Part shown: piece after piece, positions 63,354 to 64,000 of the stretch
Layout: each line of letters begins with the position of its first letter
Numbering within the stretch: the first letter of the stretch is position 1
Assembly (NCBI GenBank): GCA_028456385.1
Contig: JALNQF010000231.1
Location: 1 to 64,000, forward strand
Length of the DNA stretch: 64,000 nt
Direction of reading: 5' to 3'
Source: Ophiosphaerella korrae
Lineage: Eukaryota; Ascomycota; Dothideomycetes; Pleosporales; Phaeosphaeriaceae
Made by a program: the position numbers and the translations under genes
Notes under the pieces: model-generated
Seen by the model: only the letters and a program-made list of their open reading frames with translations
Database searches by the model: none
Told to the model about the DNA's origin: nothing

Positions 63354-64000
63354 ACGTAATATAGTAGCTATAATAATACAAAGTAGTAGTAGACTATACT
63401 AACAAATTCTAAAGCTACGTAATATAAATAGAATAGAATAATAAGTTATTAATAAGGATATTTTAACAAGAACTTAAAAGTAACGTTTAAGGTAAGCTAA
63501 TACGTAGTAGAGCTATAATTAAGATATTAGAAGACCTAATAGAGGAAGCAATTTAAGTTAACAACTATATATATAAATATATAGTAGAAGCTAAGAATAG
63601 TAGAGTACTACGTATAGATAATAAGAAGTATAAACTTAAGTATAAGTACTAATATAAGAATAACTAAGTTTAGGGTAGCTATAAACACTTTAGGCTAGAT
63701 AAGATATATATTAATAACGTAAACCTAAGAAAACAAGAATACTATTACTATAAAAACCCTAAAAGAGTAGAAAGCTAAAAATACTACAAGTATAGTAAAA
63801 TAGAGTACTTAGTAAAGAACTACTAAGTAAAGAATAAGATTATACAATAAATTAATATACTTAAGAGGTAAGATAATAATAGAGAGGAAGAATAAGAAGT
63901 AATCCTTAGAAGAAGCTAAGAGAAAAGAAATTACAAGACTACAAACCTCTAGTAGTAAGATATAAGTAAGAAATACAACTACTATAAGATTACTATAAAG
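63354..64000 (+). mobile_element. Gag C-terminal part of the second gypsy element with a RIP-mutated zinc knuckle
   Basis: The plus-strand gag frame continues from 56,730: KILEDLIEEAI, YIYKYIVEAKNSRVLRIDNK, then a zinc-knuckle position near 63,775-63,820 in which the expected cysteines read as tyrosines and glycine/histidine as E/Y (KYYKYSKIEYLVKNY). These are the changes RIP makes (TGC to TAC and so on). The element runs off the window end. Confidence 0.75.

Noticed and set aside
1..64000. tRNA, rRNA, CRISPR, origin or riboswitch signals
   Set aside because: None seen; the organism is a eukaryote and no clover-leaf or array pattern was recognised by eye.

Overview
This is a filamentous ascomycete (Pezizomycotina) window that looks subtelomeric or dispensable. 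Three things point there: short spliceosomal introns of 46-66 nt with fungal GT..CTAAC..AG signals; gene families confined to fungi (HET, NACHT-WD40 and NB-ARC-TPR NLRs, DUF7924, DUF7580, DUF6914, MADS-like and F-box proteins, BCS1-like AAA); and AT-rich blocks almost without CA/TG, the mark of repeat-induced point mutation (RIP). A decayed telomere-linked-type RecQ helicase (33.5-34.5 kb) supports a subtelomeric origin. I cannot name the species.

Layout. 0-2.2 kb: RIP-degraded retroelement DNA with an LTR. 2.6-5.8 kb: a three-exon NLR with HET, NB-ARC, TPR and a C-terminal ZZ finger. 6.6-7.6 kb: a chromodomain gene broken by one stop. 8.4-10.3 kb: a HET gene. 13.7-16.4 kb: a NACHT-WD40 NLR with three lesions. 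17.1-18.4 kb: remnants of a DUF7580 gene and an ankyrin gene. 18.6-21.7 kb: a truncated LINE. 24.2-29.0 kb: an NLR whose NACHT-WD40 part is one open 1225-codon frame with 11 near-identical WD40 repeats, while its N-terminal nucleoside-phosphorylase domain is wrecked. 31.0-36.3 kb: a HND-type kinase, a decayed paralogue, the helicase remnant and a frameshifted DUF7924 gene. 36.6-43.8 kb: small genes (MADS-like, kinase-like, Cys-rich, F-box) and a BCS1-like pseudogene. 44.9-48.7 kb: a phosphotransferase pseudogene and a Myb/SANT-like gene. 50.1-51.5 kb: an AT-rich block with two copies of a 169-bp LTR-like element. 51.8-54.9 kb: a second broken chromodomain gene, a third MADS-like copy and DUF6914. 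55.2-64 kb: a RIP-mutated pogo transposase, then a complete LTR retrotransposon nested in the gag of another one, with 5-bp target duplications.

How it hangs together. The intact or nearly intact genes are mostly self/non-self recognition or signalling types (NLRs, HET, kinases, F-box, Myb/MADS-like), embedded in transposons. Repeat-bearing genes (WD40, TPR, chromodomain) carry substitutions and stops of the C-to-T/G-to-A type expected from RIP. The overall picture is a fast-turnover island of fungal incompatibility or innate-immunity genes. No tRNA, rRNA or CRISPR signal was seen, and functions are inferred from protein motifs read by eye.
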